Assembly: GCA_963844575.1 (NCBI GenBank)
Contig: CAWJOU010000005.1
Span: 558,001 to 622,000, forward strand
Origin: DASZUK01 sp963844575
Lineage (GTDB): Bacteria > Actinomycetota > Acidimicrobiia > Acidimicrobiales > RAAP-2
Length of the DNA: 64,000 nucleotides
Reading direction: 5' to 3'
Part shown: one piece after another, positions 8,918 through 17,505 of the stretch
How positions within the stretch are numbered: the first letter of the stretch is position 1
How the letters are laid out: each line of letters begins with the position of its first letter
Notes under the pieces: model-generated
The model's input: only the letters and a program-made list of their open reading frames with translations
Databases searched by the model: none
What the model was told of the DNA's origin: nothing
Translations under genes and position numbers: made by a program

Positions 8918-9712
8918 GTGCGAGCGGCGTTCTTCGACCTGGACAAGACGGTGATCGCCAAGGCGTCGATCGCCGCCTTCGGCCGGCCGTTCCGCCGCGG
9001 CGGGCTCATCAACCGCCGCGTCGTCCTGCGGGCCGTCATCGGTCAGCTCATCTTCTTGCAGTTCGGCGCCGACGAGGAGCGGCTCGCCCGCATCCGCGAG
9101 TCGATGCTCGCCCTCACGAAGGGCTGGGACCGCGACCAGGTCCGCCAGATCGTCCGCCAGACGCTGCTCGAGACGATCGAGCCGCTCATCTACAACGAGG
9201 CGCTCGAGCTGATGGAGGCCCACCGTCTGGCCGGCGACCGCGTCTACCTCGTCTCCGCCGCGCCGGAGGAGATCGTGCTCCCCCTCACCGAGCTGCTCGG
9301 GGTGGACGGGGCGATCTCGTCGATCGGCGAGGTCGACGAGAACGGGCGCTACACCGGTCGGATGGCCTTCTACGCCTACGGGCCCGGCAAGGCCGACGCC
9401 ATCCGAGCGCTCGCCGAACGCAACGGCATCGACCTGGCGGAGTCGAGCGCCTACTCCGATTCGGCGACCGATCTCCCGATGCTCGAAGCGGTCGGCCACC
9501 CGGTCGCCGTCAACGCCGACCGCCCGTTGGCCCGGATCGCCCGCGAGCGCGACTGGGAGGTCCGCCAGTTCACCAAGCCGGTGCGGCTGCGTGATCGGGT
9601 CACCGTCCGGACGCCGGTCGTCACGACCGGTATCGCCGTCGTCGCCGGGGCCGCGTTGCTGCTCTGGCGCGGTCGGCGGGGGCGGGCGCTGCCCGTCCAC
9701 GCGGTGGCCTGA
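8918..9712 (+). CDS. HAD-IB family phosphatase with C-terminal membrane anchor
   Basis: A 264-aa HAD-superfamily subfamily IB hydrolase related to SerB. Motif I is FFDLDKTVI with nucleophile Asp7 and Asp9, motif II is VYLVSAAP, and motifs III/IV are the Lys in GPGKADAIRAL and SAYSDSATDLPML. The substrate cannot be read from sequence; relatives dephosphorylate small phosphomonoesters such as phosphoserine. Residues about 229-249 form a hydrophobic helix followed by basic residues, suggesting a tail anchor. GTG 8918 is the only sensible start because motif I begins at once. It stands alone, convergent with the sigma factor gene. Confidence 0.85.
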   Translation: MRAAFFDLDKTVIAKASIAAFGRPFRRGGLINRRVVLRAVIGQLIFLQFGADEERLARIRESMLALTKGWDRDQVRQIVRQTLLETIEPLIYNEALELMEAHRLAGDRVYLVSAAPEEIVLPLTELLGVDGAISSIGEVDENGRYTGRMAFYAYGPGKADAIRALAERNGIDLAESSAYSDSATDLPMLEAVGHPVAVNADRPLARIARERDWEVRQFTKPVRLRDRVTVRTPVVTTGIAVVAGAALLLWRGRRGRALPVHAVA

Positions 9713-9719
9713 ACCGGCT

Positions 9720-9775
9720 CGTTACGCCGTAACGGCCGCGCCACGCCGGCGGGCCGACCTGATCAGACAGTCTGA
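9720..9775. terminator. Two short palindromes between convergent genes
   Basis: The gap between the HAD gene and the minus-strand micro-ORF holds CGTTAC-GCC-GTAACG (9720-9734) and TCAGAC-A-GTCTGA (9763-9775). Both are perfect short hairpins placed where two transcripts converge. Neither has a clear U tract, so a terminator role is only inferred. Confidence 0.35.
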
Positions 9776-9812
9776 CTGGGGCAGCCGTCGGCCGCCCGAA
9801 TGCGGTGCCCGC

Positions 9813-9887
9813 TCAGGCCGCCCGGAGCCGCTTGGCGGCCACGAAGCCCAGAGTGAGGAGCACGGCGAGAATCAGCAGCTTCTTCAT
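9813..9887 (-). CDS. Possible 24-aa membrane microprotein
   Basis: A 24-codon frame starting MKKLLILAVLL and ending AAKRLRAA. It would be a single hydrophobic helix with basic ends. It begins 11 nt after the sigma factor stop on the same strand and could be translationally coupled. There is no clear ribosome binding site. It vaguely resembles the N-terminus of the small DLW-39 family of actinobacteria but is far shorter. Treat as hypothetical. Confidence 0.35.
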   Translation of the reverse strand: MKKLLILAVLLTLGFVAAKRLRAA

Positions 9888-9898
9888 GGCCGTCGATG

Positions 9899-10837
<939 letters not shown>

Positions 10838-10886
10838 GTTCGGCCGAACCTTCCGTAGTAGAATGGTGCCGGACTCGCCATCCCCA

Positions 10887-10920
10887 GCTGTTGCTGTGAG
10901 GAGGGAGGCCTCGCAACAGC
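10887..10920 (-). promoter_or_regulatory. Hairpin in the 5' leader of the sigma factor gene
   Basis: A perfect 8-bp inverted repeat (GCTGTTGC / GCAACAGC) encloses an 18-nt loop, 50 nt before the preferred start codon. It could be a leader structure or a mere chance repeat. Confidence 0.35.
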
Positions 10921-10947
10921 GACGGGACACGCGGCACGTGTGACGAC

Positions 10948-10953
10948 ATTCTA
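10948..10953 (-). promoter_or_regulatory. Candidate -10 box for the sigma factor gene
   Basis: On the minus strand TAGAAT lies about 111 nt before the preferred TTG start, which would give a leader of about 100 nt. A TTGACG lies only 7 nt upstream, too close to act as its -35, so the call rests on the -10 alone. Confidence 0.35.
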
Positions 10954-11038
10954 CAGGGCGCGTCAAGCGACCTGATCGGCCCACCGTCGTCGATCGCCCA
11001 CTTGGCCAGTGCCGGCTGGCTCGGCCACAGCACCCCGT

Positions 11039-11641
11039 TCAGCTCGAACGGTGTGATCCATCCTCTGACCAGGGGAAAAGTCCAATCTGGCCGCCGCCGG
11101 CCACCACGACGGCCTCCAGCTCGCGTTGCGCGTCGGCCGCGGCCGACGCATCGGCCGGTGACGTCAGCAACGCCTGCAGCTGCGCCTCGCCGGCCCGCCA
11201 CGCGTCGACCTCGTCGCGCCCGACCAGTCGCAGCGCCCGGATGACCGGTCCGTCCGTCGCCGGGACCGTCCGGGCCAGGTGGTGGTCGTACCCGGCCACC
11301 AGCCGCGGCACGACGACCCGGTAGAGGCCGGCCAGCCGGCGCACCGGCCCGGCCAAGCCGGCGAGCGCGTCGAACAGTGGGCCGGCCGAGCCGAACGGGA
11401 CCGTCACGCTTTCGGGGTCGAACCAGTCCAGCACCGGCAGGCGGTCGGCCCAGAGCTCGGCGTGCCACGCGTGCTGCGCGCTGACCTCGTCCAGATGGAC
11501 CTGGACGGCCGGGGACGACGGCTCGGCCGCCCACGCCCCGGTCAGCTCGAACAGCCGGTGCTCGGCCCACCGGTACGCGCCGACGAGCGTCGCCGCCCGG
11601 ACGACGGGCAGCGCGGCCCTCTCGACGACCGGCTCAACCAC
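11039..11641 (-). CDS. Helical protein of unknown function, coupled to nadE
   Basis: A 200-aa protein I do not firmly recognise. It is predicted to be almost wholly helical, with an early motif YRWAEHRLFELTGAWA followed by HLDEVSAQHAWHAELWADRL. The regular His/Glu spacing suggests a ferritin-like four-helix fold, but the ligands are not clear enough to claim a metal site. Its GTG start overlaps the last 8 nt of nadE, so it is probably translated by coupling. Downstream is the sigma factor leader. Confidence 0.65.
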   Translation of the reverse strand: MVEPVVERAALPVVRAATLVGAYRWAEHRLFELTGAWAAEPSSPAVQVHLDEVSAQHAWHAELWADRLPVLDWFDPESVTVPFGSAGPLFDALAGLAGPVRRLAGLYRVVVPRLVAGYDHHLARTVPATDGPVIRALRLVGRDEVDAWRAGEAQLQALLTSPADASAAADAQRELEAVVVAGGGQIGLFPWSEDGSHRSS

Positions 11642-13577
11642 CGGCCACCGCCTCGACTGGCTCGGCCGCCTCGGCCGCCTCGGCTGGCTCGACTGGCCGG
11701 TGGGCCGCTCGGTGGGCCGGGTGGTAGCGGTTCGTGATCGGCATGCGGCGATCCCGGCCGAACGCCTTGGTCGTGATCCGGACGCCGGGCGGCATCTGCC
11801 GCCGCTTGTACTCGGCGCCGTCGACGAGACGGACGACCCGGTCGACGACCGCCGGGTCGAAGCCGTCGTCCACCAGGTCGGCCGCGGTCCGGTCCCGCTC
11901 GACGTACGCCTCGAGGACCGGGTCGAGGAGCTCGTACGGCGGCAGCGACTGATCGTCCCGCTGCTCGGGGCGCAGCTCGGCCGACGGCGGCTTCTCCAAC
12001 ACTTCCCGGGGGATCGGTTCGGGCTGGCCGGCGTCGGCGGCCCGGTCGTTGCGGTAGCGGCACAGCTCGTAGACGAGCGTCTTCGGTACGTCCTTGATCA
12101 CCGCGAAGCCGCCGGCGGAGTCGCCGTAGAGCGTCGAGTACCCGGTCGCCATCTCGCTCTTGTTGCCCGTCGTCAGCACGATCGAGCCGCACGCGTTCGA
12201 GACGGCCATCAATACGAGCCCCCGAAGGCGCGACTGCAGGTTCTCGTCGGTCAGCCCGGCCGGTGGGCCGTCGAGGACGGTGCCGAGCAGCCCGGCCAGC
12301 GCGACGTGGGCCGTCTCGATCGGCACCACGCGGAGGTCGATGCCGAGCCGGTGGGCGAGGTCGTCGGCGTCGGTCCGGGAGCCGTCGCTCGAGTACCGCG
12401 ACGGCATCGACAGCCCGCGGACGTGGTCCGGACCGACCGCGTCGACGGCGACCGCGGCGACCAGCGACGAGTCGATCCCGCCGGACAACCCGATGACCGC
12501 GTCGCGGAACCCGTTCTTGCCGAGATAGTCGCGGGTGCCGAGGACGAGCGCCTCGTAGACCTCCGCGACGTCCGACAGCGGTTCCGGCACCGGCCGGGCC
12601 GGGAGGGGCGGCTTCGCGCCGCCGGTCCCGACGACGGCGCCGGTCACCTCGACGATCGGCGCGGTCGGCGTCCCCGCCGTCGCCTTCCCCGGGGTCGCCC
12701 TCCCCGGGGCCGCCGTCTCCGCCGTCGCCGTCCCCGTCGGCCGTCCCGTCCGGTCCGGCCGGTCGGCGCCGCGGAGCGGGACGTCGACGACGACGAGATC
12801 CTCGGCGAACTGCACCCCGGCGGCCAGCAGCTCGCCGTCCGCCCCGACGACCAGGCTGGCGCCGTCGAAGACGAGCTCGTCCTGGCCGCCGACCTGGTTG
12901 ACGTAGGCGATGGCGCACCCGGACTCGGCCACCCGTTCCTGCAGCATCGCCAGCCGCTCCGTTCGGCGACGGCGGGAGTACGGCGACGCGTTGAGGTTGA
13001 CGACGACGTCGGCCCCCGCCCGGCCCATCGCCGGGACCGGCCCCGCGGCTGACCAGACGTCCTCGCAGATCGACACGCCGACGAGCGCGCCGCCGACCGC
13101 GTAGAGCGCGGGCGGCTCGACGCCGGGGGTGAACCACCGGACCTCGTCGAAGACGCCGTAGTTCGGGAGAAGACGCTTGTGGTAGACGCCGACGACCCGG
13201 CCGGCCGCGCAGACCGCGGCCGCGTTGGCCAGCGGCCGCGGCGTCCCGGCGGCGAACGGCACCGGCGGCGATGCGCCGTACGGGATCCGGTCGCTGCCGA
13301 CCGGGGCCGCGAGCGGGGCGACGAAGCCGACGACGGCCACGCAGTCGCCGGTGGCCGAGGCGACGGCTTCGAGCGCGGCCACGTTGTCGGCGACGAAACC
13401 GGGCTTGAAGAGGAGGTCCTCCGGCGGGTAGCCGGTGATCGTCAGCTCGGGCAGCACGCAGACGTCGGCGCCGGCGCGGCCAGCCGCCGCGATCGCGTGG
13501 AGGGTCTTGTCGACGTTGCCGTCGAGATCGCCGACGACGGTGTTGAGCTGCGCGGCGGCCAACCGCAGGTGAGCCAC
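11634..13577 (-). CDS. nadE: Glutamine-dependent NAD+ synthetase
   Basis: Final step of NAD biosynthesis: amidation of deamido-NAD using ammonia from glutamine. The 647-aa protein has an N-terminal nitrilase-type glutaminase domain with catalytic Glu44 (LPELTITGYPPEDLL), Lys134 (YHKRLLPNYGVFDE) and Cys171 (SICEDVW). A variable Ala/Thr/Pro-rich insert occupies about residues 270-320, and the C-terminal synthetase domain carries the PPi loop SGGIDSS at 365-371 and the conserved TTGNKSEMATGYSTLYGD. The GTG start at 13577 has no ribosome binding site but a TAGGCT -10 box lies 8 nt upstream. The C-terminal Glu/Ala/Pro tail is extra. Confidence 0.95.
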   Translation of the reverse strand: MAHLRLAAAQLNTVVGDLDGNVDKTLHAIAAAGRAGADVCVLPELTITGYPPEDLLFKPGFVADNVAALEAVASATGDCVAVVGFVAPLAAPVGSDRIPYGASPPVPFAAGTPRPLANAAAVCAAGRVVGVYHKRLLPNYGVFDEVRWFTPGVEPPALYAVGGALVGVSICEDVWSAAGPVPAMGRAGADVVVNLNASPYSRRRRTERLAMLQERVAESGCAIAYVNQVGGQDELVFDGASLVVGADGELLAAGVQFAEDLVVVDVPLRGADRPDRTGRPTGTATAETAAPGRATPGKATAGTPTAPIVEVTGAVVGTGGAKPPLPARPVPEPLSDVAEVYEALVLGTRDYLGKNGFRDAVIGLSGGIDSSLVAAVAVDAVGPDHVRGLSMPSRYSSDGSRTDADDLAHRLGIDLRVVPIETAHVALAGLLGTVLDGPPAGLTDENLQSRLRGLVLMAVSNACGSIVLTTGNKSEMATGYSTLYGDSAGGFAVIKDVPKTLVYELCRYRNDRAADAGQPEPIPREVLEKPPSAELRPEQRDDQSLPPYELLDPVLEAYVERDRTAADLVDDGFDPAVVDRVVRLVDGAEYKRRQMPPGVRITTKAFGRDRRMPITNRYHPAHRAAHRPVEPAEAAEAAEPVEAVAGG

Positions 13578-13585
13578 GTCAGAGG

Positions 13586-13591
13586 AGCCTA
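13586..13591 (-). promoter_or_regulatory. -10 box of a probable leaderless nadE transcript
   Basis: Read on the minus strand, TAGGCT ends 8 nt before the nadE GTG start, leaving little or no 5' leader. Confidence 0.45.
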
Positions 13592-13636
13592 CTGGGGTGT
13601 CCCCGGTGGGCTCGGCGGCCCCTGGCGCAAATCCCT

Positions 13637-13653
13637 GTTCACATGGCGTTCAT
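13637..13653 (+). promoter_or_regulatory. Possible OmpR-type (GlnR-like) direct repeat upstream of glnII
   Basis: GTTCAC and GTTCAT recur with an 11-bp period about 130 nt before the glnII start. That spacing is typical of OmpR-family direct-repeat sites such as GlnR boxes, and a GlnR-like gene lies nearby. Only two half-sites are seen, so this is a weak inference. Confidence 0.25.
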
Positions 13654-13779
13654 GCTGCGGAAGGAGTTTGGACATGGAGGGCTGCTGTAATGAACAGGCC
13701 ACGGCGGCCGCTATCCGGCCGGGCAGACGAGCAAGCACCGGGTACGAAGGCCCGGACAGAGCGCACGGAGGAGAAGTCC

Positions 13780-14794
13780 TTGAGCTACCAGGCCGAGTAC
13801 ATCTGGATCGACGGCACCGAGCCGTCGCCGCTACTGCGGAGCAAGACGCGGATCGTGGCGGACGGGAAGGAGCCCGGCATCTGGGGCTTCGACGGTTCGA
13901 GCACCAACCAGGCGCTCGGCCACGACTCCGACTGCGTGCTGCGGCCGGTGTTCACCTGCCCCGACCCGCTGCGGGCCGAGGGCGACAAGCTGGTCATGTG
14001 CGAGGTGGAGCTCACCGACTTCACCCCCCACCCCACGAACACCCGGGCCCCGCTGCGGGCTCTGGTCGAGAAGTACGCCGACCAGGAACCGATGTTCGGC
14101 ATCGAGCAGGAGTACACCTTCGTCAAGGACGGCCGGCCGTTGGGTTGGCCCCTCAGCGGCTACCCGGCGCCCCAGGGCCCGTACTACTGCGGTGTCGGCG
14201 GCGACAAGATGCCCGGGCGCGACATCGTCGAGCGGCACACCGTCGCCTGCATGGACGCCGGCATCGGCATCGAGGGGACCAACGCCGAGGTCATGATGGG
14301 CCAGTGGGAGTTCCAGATCGGCGTCCTCTCGCCGCTGGACGTGTCGGCGACCAGCTGTGGGTGGCCCGCTGGCTGCTGTTCCGCATCGCCGAGGACTTCG
14401 GCGTCTACGCCACGCTGGAGCCCAAGCCGATCATGGGTGACTGGAACGGGGCCGGCGCCCACACCAACTTCTCCACCAAGGCCATGCGGGAGGACGGCGG
14501 CTGGGACGCCATCATCGCCGGCTGCGAGGCCATCGGGAAGCGGGTGCGACGAGCACATCGCGGACTACGGGATCGGCATCGAGTCCCGCCTGACCGGGGC
14601 CCACGAGACCGCCCACTTCAGCAAGTTCAGCTACGGCACCTCCGACCGGGGTGCGTCCATCCGGATCCCGTGGGCGGTGGCCAAGGCCAAGAAGGGCTGG
14701 CTGGAGGACCGCCGGCCGAACGCCAACATGGACCCGTACCAGGTCAGCCGGCGTCATGGTCGAGACCGTCTGCGGCGACGCGGCGGGCGACTGA
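13780..14794 (+). pseudogene. Type II glutamine synthetase with three frameshifts
   Basis: Eukaryote-like GSII that would make glutamine from glutamate and ammonia. A strong GGAGGAG ribosome site lies 6 nt before TTG 13780. The protein begins SYQAEYIWIDGTEPSPLLRS and shows GIEQEYTF, INAEV-like GTNAEVMMGQWEFQIG, GAGAHTNFSTKAMRE and HETAHFSKFSYGTSDRG. It is broken at three points. Near 14341-14344 one base is missing (LSPLDV then GDQLWVARWLL). Near 14544-14548 one base is extra (AIGKRV then DEHIADYG). Near 14748-14752 one base is extra (MDPYQVSR then VMVETVCGD). Undoing all three gives 338 codons with stop, the normal family length. It is either a recent pseudogene beside an intact GSI gene or an assembly error. 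Confidence 0.85.
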
Positions 14795-14827
14795 GCCCTC
14801 TTCGTTACCGACCTTCCTTACCGACGT

Positions 14828-14863
14828 CGAAAGGAGCCGGGCCACCGAGCCCGGCTCCTTTCG
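14828..14863 (+). terminator. Strong hairpin terminator after glnII
   Basis: A perfect 15-bp stem (CGAAAGGAGCCGGGC and its complement) with a 6-nt loop lies 33 nt after the glnII stop. The right arm ends CTCCTTTCG, a short U stretch. It separates glnII from the downstream glnA. Confidence 0.8.
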
Positions 14864-14930
14864 CGTCCCCGCAAACACCGGACCGATCCCAGATAGGCGC
14901 ACTCGACGCCGGAACTGAGAGAATGAAGCC

Positions 14931-16280
14931 GTGCAGAGCCAGCGTGACTACGTCCTGCGGACCGTCGAGGAACGGGGCATCCGGTTCGTCCAGCTGTGGT
15001 TCACCGACGTCCTCGGGACGGCCAAGGCCTTCAACATCACCCCGGCCGAGCTGGAGAACGCCCTCGACGAGGGGATGACGTTCGACGGCTCCGCCATCGA
15101 CGGCTTCAGCCGGGTCCAGGAGGCCGACGTGCTGGCCCGGCCGGACCTGAAGACGTTCCAGCTCCTGCCGTGGCACGGCGAGGAGCGCCACGGCGACGGC
15201 AAGTCGGTCGCCCGGGTGTTCTGCGACATCGTCAACCTCGACGGCACCCCGTTCGAGGGAGACCCGCGCCACGCCCTCCGCCGCACGCTCGAGCGAGCCC
15301 GGGCGGCCGGCTACACCTTCTTCGCCTCCCCCGAGGTGGAGTACTTCTACTTCGGCGACCCGGACCCCTCCCACCCGCCGACCGTCCTGGACACCGGGTC
15401 CTACTTCGACGTCGGCGTGGCCGACCTCCCCAGCACCCTTCGGCGGCGGACGGTGCTGGCGCTCGAGGAGATGGGGATCCCGGTCGAGCACGCCCAGCAC
15501 GAGGACGCGCCCAGCCAGCACGAGATCGACCTGCGGTACACCGACGCGCTGACGATGGCCGACACGGTCATGACGACCCGGCTGGTCGTCAAGGAGCTGG
15601 CCCGCCAAGAAGGCGTGCACGCCAGCTTCATGCCGAAGCCGCTGGCCGGCGTCCAGGGGTCCGGCATGCACACCCACGTCTCGCTCTGGGAGGGCGAGCG
15701 CAACGCGTTCGTCGACACCGACGATCCGTACGGGCTGTCGTCGGTGGCGCACCGGTTCATCGCCGGCCTGCTGCGGCACGCGCCCGAGATCACCGCGGTG
15801 ACGAACCAGTGGGTCAACTCGTACAAGCGGCTCGTCAGCGGCTACGAGGCCCCGGTGCACATCGGCTGGGCCCGCAACAACCGGTCCGCGCTCGTCCGCG
15901 TGCCGGTCGTCAAGCACGGCAAGGCCGACTCGACGCGGCTCGAGTACCGGGCGCCGGACAGCGCGTGCAACCCGTACCTGGCCTTCGCGGTCATCCTCGC
16001 CGCCGGCCTCCGCGGCATCGAGGAAGGTTACGAGCTCCCGGCAGAAGCCGACGCCAACCTCTTCAGCCTGTCCGGTCGCGAGCTGGCGGAGAAGGGCATC
16101 CAGCCGCTGCCGACCAGCCTCAACGACGCGGTCGACGTCATGGAGCAGTCCAAGTTGGTCGCCGACACGCTCGGCGAGCACGTCTTCGAGTGGTTCCTGC
16201 GCAACAAGCGGGCCGAGTGGACGGCCTACAAGTCCGAAGTGACCCAGTTCGAGCTCGACCGGTACCTCCCGGCGCTGTGA
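14931..16280 (+). CDS. glnA: Type I glutamine synthetase
   Basis: ATP-dependent glutamine synthetase of 449 aa. Visible signatures are the beta-grasp segment MTFDGSAIDGFSRVQEADV, the metal/glutamate-site segments FFASPEVEYFYF and QHEIDLRYTDAL, the ATP-site motif KPLAGVQGSGMHTHVSLW, the flap region TNQWVNSYKRLVSGYEAPVHI and the C-terminal EYRAPDSACNPYLAFA. The usual adenylylation tyrosine motif of GSI-beta is not seen, which fits the shorter GSI-alpha type. The GTG at 14931 starts the conserved N-terminus. It follows the terminator of the broken GSII gene and precedes a GlnR-like regulator by 68 nt. With the GSII copy frameshifted, this may be the main functional enzyme of the locus. Confidence 0.93.
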   Translation: MQSQRDYVLRTVEERGIRFVQLWFTDVLGTAKAFNITPAELENALDEGMTFDGSAIDGFSRVQEADVLARPDLKTFQLLPWHGEERHGDGKSVARVFCDIVNLDGTPFEGDPRHALRRTLERARAAGYTFFASPEVEYFYFGDPDPSHPPTVLDTGSYFDVGVADLPSTLRRRTVLALEEMGIPVEHAQHEDAPSQHEIDLRYTDALTMADTVMTTRLVVKELARQEGVHASFMPKPLAGVQGSGMHTHVSLWEGERNAFVDTDDPYGLSSVAHRFIAGLLRHAPEITAVTNQWVNSYKRLVSGYEAPVHIGWARNNRSALVRVPVVKHGKADSTRLEYRAPDSACNPYLAFAVILAAGLRGIEEGYELPAEADANLFSLSGRELAEKGIQPLPTSLNDAVDVMEQSKLVADTLGEHVFEWFLRNKRAEWTAYKSEVTQFELDRYLPAL

Positions 16281-16282
16281 AC

Positions 16283-16315
16283 CGGCTGATGCGGTGATCT
16301 CGGCTGATGCGGTGA
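16283..16315. repeat. 18-bp-period repeat after the glnA stop
   Basis: Two copies of CGGCTGATGCGGTGA occur with an 18-bp period directly after the glnA stop codon, in the gap before the regulator gene. Confidence 0.75.
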
Positions 16316-16348
16316 GCCCCGCGGCCCCGGGCCGAGACGGCTGAGCCG

Positions 16349-17062
16349 ATGGAACCCCTCCTCTGTTATCCCGACCCGCTGCCGGCCGAGCTACAGGCCG
16401 CGCTGCGCCAGGGCGGTTACGACTTCCGCTGCCTCAACCGACCGGAGCTGGTCGACGTCACGGAGCAGTCGGCGACGAAGGACGGGTGGGGTGGTGCCCT
16501 CGTCAGCGCGACCGCCGACCTCGGCGGCGGCATCGCCTTCTGCCGGCACCTCCGGCGCCGTGAGGTCCCGCTCAACCCGCTCCTGCTCGTCATCGCCCCG
16601 AACCAGGTCGCGGAGCTGCAGCTCCGCGACGATCTCTTCGACGACTTCTGCGTCCAGCCGGCCGGCGGCGGGGAGATCGTCGCCCGGCTCGAGCATCTCT
16701 TCTGGCGGTCCGGCCGGGGCCTGCAGCCGGACCTCATCGAGTACGGCCCGCTCGTCCTCAACCTCGAGACGTACCAGGCGGCCGTGGCCGGCCGCGTGCT
16801 CGACCTGACGTACATGGAGTACGAGCTGCTCCGGTTCCTCGCCGCCCACCCCGGCAAGGTGTTCACCCGGGAGACCCTCCTCAACCGGGTCTGGGGGTAC
16901 GAGTACTACGGCGGCGCCCGGACCGTCGACGTCCACGTCCGCCGGCTCCGGGCGAAGCTCGGCGAGGAGCACGCCCACCTGATCCAGACGGTCCGCTCCG
17001 TCGGCTATCGCTTCGGTCAGCTCGGCTGGGCCCCCGCCCCGCCGCCGGCGCCCTCCGTCTGA
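16349..17062 (+). CDS. OmpR/PhoB-type regulator with degenerate receiver (GlnR-like)
   Basis: A 237-aa regulator. The C-terminal half is a winged-helix DNA-binding domain of the OmpR class (LDLTYMEYELLRFLAAHPGK, ending RTVDVHVRRLRAKLGEE and TVRSVGYRFG). The N-terminal half folds like a receiver but the phospho-acceptor aspartate is missing (strand 3 reads GALVSATADL) and the switch lysine is replaced (CVQPAGG instead of KP). Such pocket-less receivers are the hallmark of actinobacterial GlnR, the orphan regulator of nitrogen genes (established knowledge). Position directly after glnA supports a nitrogen-regulatory role (inference). The stop codon lies inside a 16-bp tandem repeat. Confidence 0.8.
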   Translation: MEPLLCYPDPLPAELQAALRQGGYDFRCLNRPELVDVTEQSATKDGWGGALVSATADLGGGIAFCRHLRRREVPLNPLLLVIAPNQVAELQLRDDLFDDFCVQPAGGGEIVARLEHLFWRSGRGLQPDLIEYGPLVLNLETYQAAVAGRVLDLTYMEYELLRFLAAHPGKVFTRETLLNRVWGYEYYGGARTVDVHVRRLRAKLGEEHAHLIQTVRSVGYRFGQLGWAPAPPPAPSV

Positions 17063-17098
17063 GTCGCCCTCCGTCTGAGTCGCCCTCCGTCTGAGTCG
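17051..17098. repeat. Three exact 16-bp tandem repeats over a stop codon
   Basis: CCCTCCGTCTGAGTCG occurs three times without change. The first copy contains the TGA stop of the regulator gene; because the period is not a multiple of three, the later copies present the TGA in other frames. Confidence 0.9.
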
Positions 17099-17127
17099 AC
17101 CGCCGGCGAGCGACGCCGGCGCAACCG

Positions 17128-17505
17128 TCAGGGCCGCGGCGCGTAGGCCCAGGCTTCGACCTCGACCCGAGCGCCGAGCGGCAGCGCGGCGACGGCGACG
17201 GCCGAACGGGTCGGGCGGTGCCGGCCGAACGTCTCGATCCATACCGCGTTGACGTCGGCGAAGTCGGCCATGTCGACGAGGAACAGCGTCGTCTTGACGA
17301 CGTCGTCGAGCGTCGCGCCCTCGGTCGCCAGGACGGCGACGACGTTCTCGAGGGCCCGGCGGAGCTCGGCAACCGTGCCGCCGGGCACGACGACGGGCGT
17401 GCCGTCGGGACCGGGGGCCGCACCGAGCTGACCGGAGGTGATAACCCAGTCACCGGCCCGCAGTACCGGGCGGTACGGGCCGATCGGCGGCGACGGCTCG
17501 GTCAT
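17128..17505 (-). CDS. RidA family protein (reactive imine deaminase type)
   Basis: A 125-aa Rid/YjgF/UK114 trimer subunit. The conserved features are IGPYRPVLRAGDWVITSGQLG near the N-terminus, TVAELRRALENVVAVLATEGA and the FLVDMADFADVNAVW segment. The C-terminus (ARVEVEAWAYAPRP) matches the family's last strand, although the usual active-site Arg context is altered (ALPLGARVEVE). ATG 17505 overlaps the stop of the upstream dehydrogenase gene as ATGA. RidA proteins clear 2-aminoacrylate and related imines; here co-transcription with a molybdopterin-type enzyme suggests a role in nitrogenous-compound oxidation (inference). Confidence 0.85.
   Translation of the reverse strand: MTEPSPPIGPYRPVLRAGDWVITSGQLGAAPGPDGTPVVVPGGTVAELRRALENVVAVLATEGATLDDVVKTTLFLVDMADFADVNAVWIETFGRHRPTRSAVAVAALPLGARVEVEAWAYAPRP

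Noticed and set aside
13597..15078. Continuous 493-codon plus-strand frame through glnII into glnA
   Set aside because: The frame only partly follows glnII; between about 14341-14547 and after 14750 it is out of phase, and its tail is a shadow of glnA.
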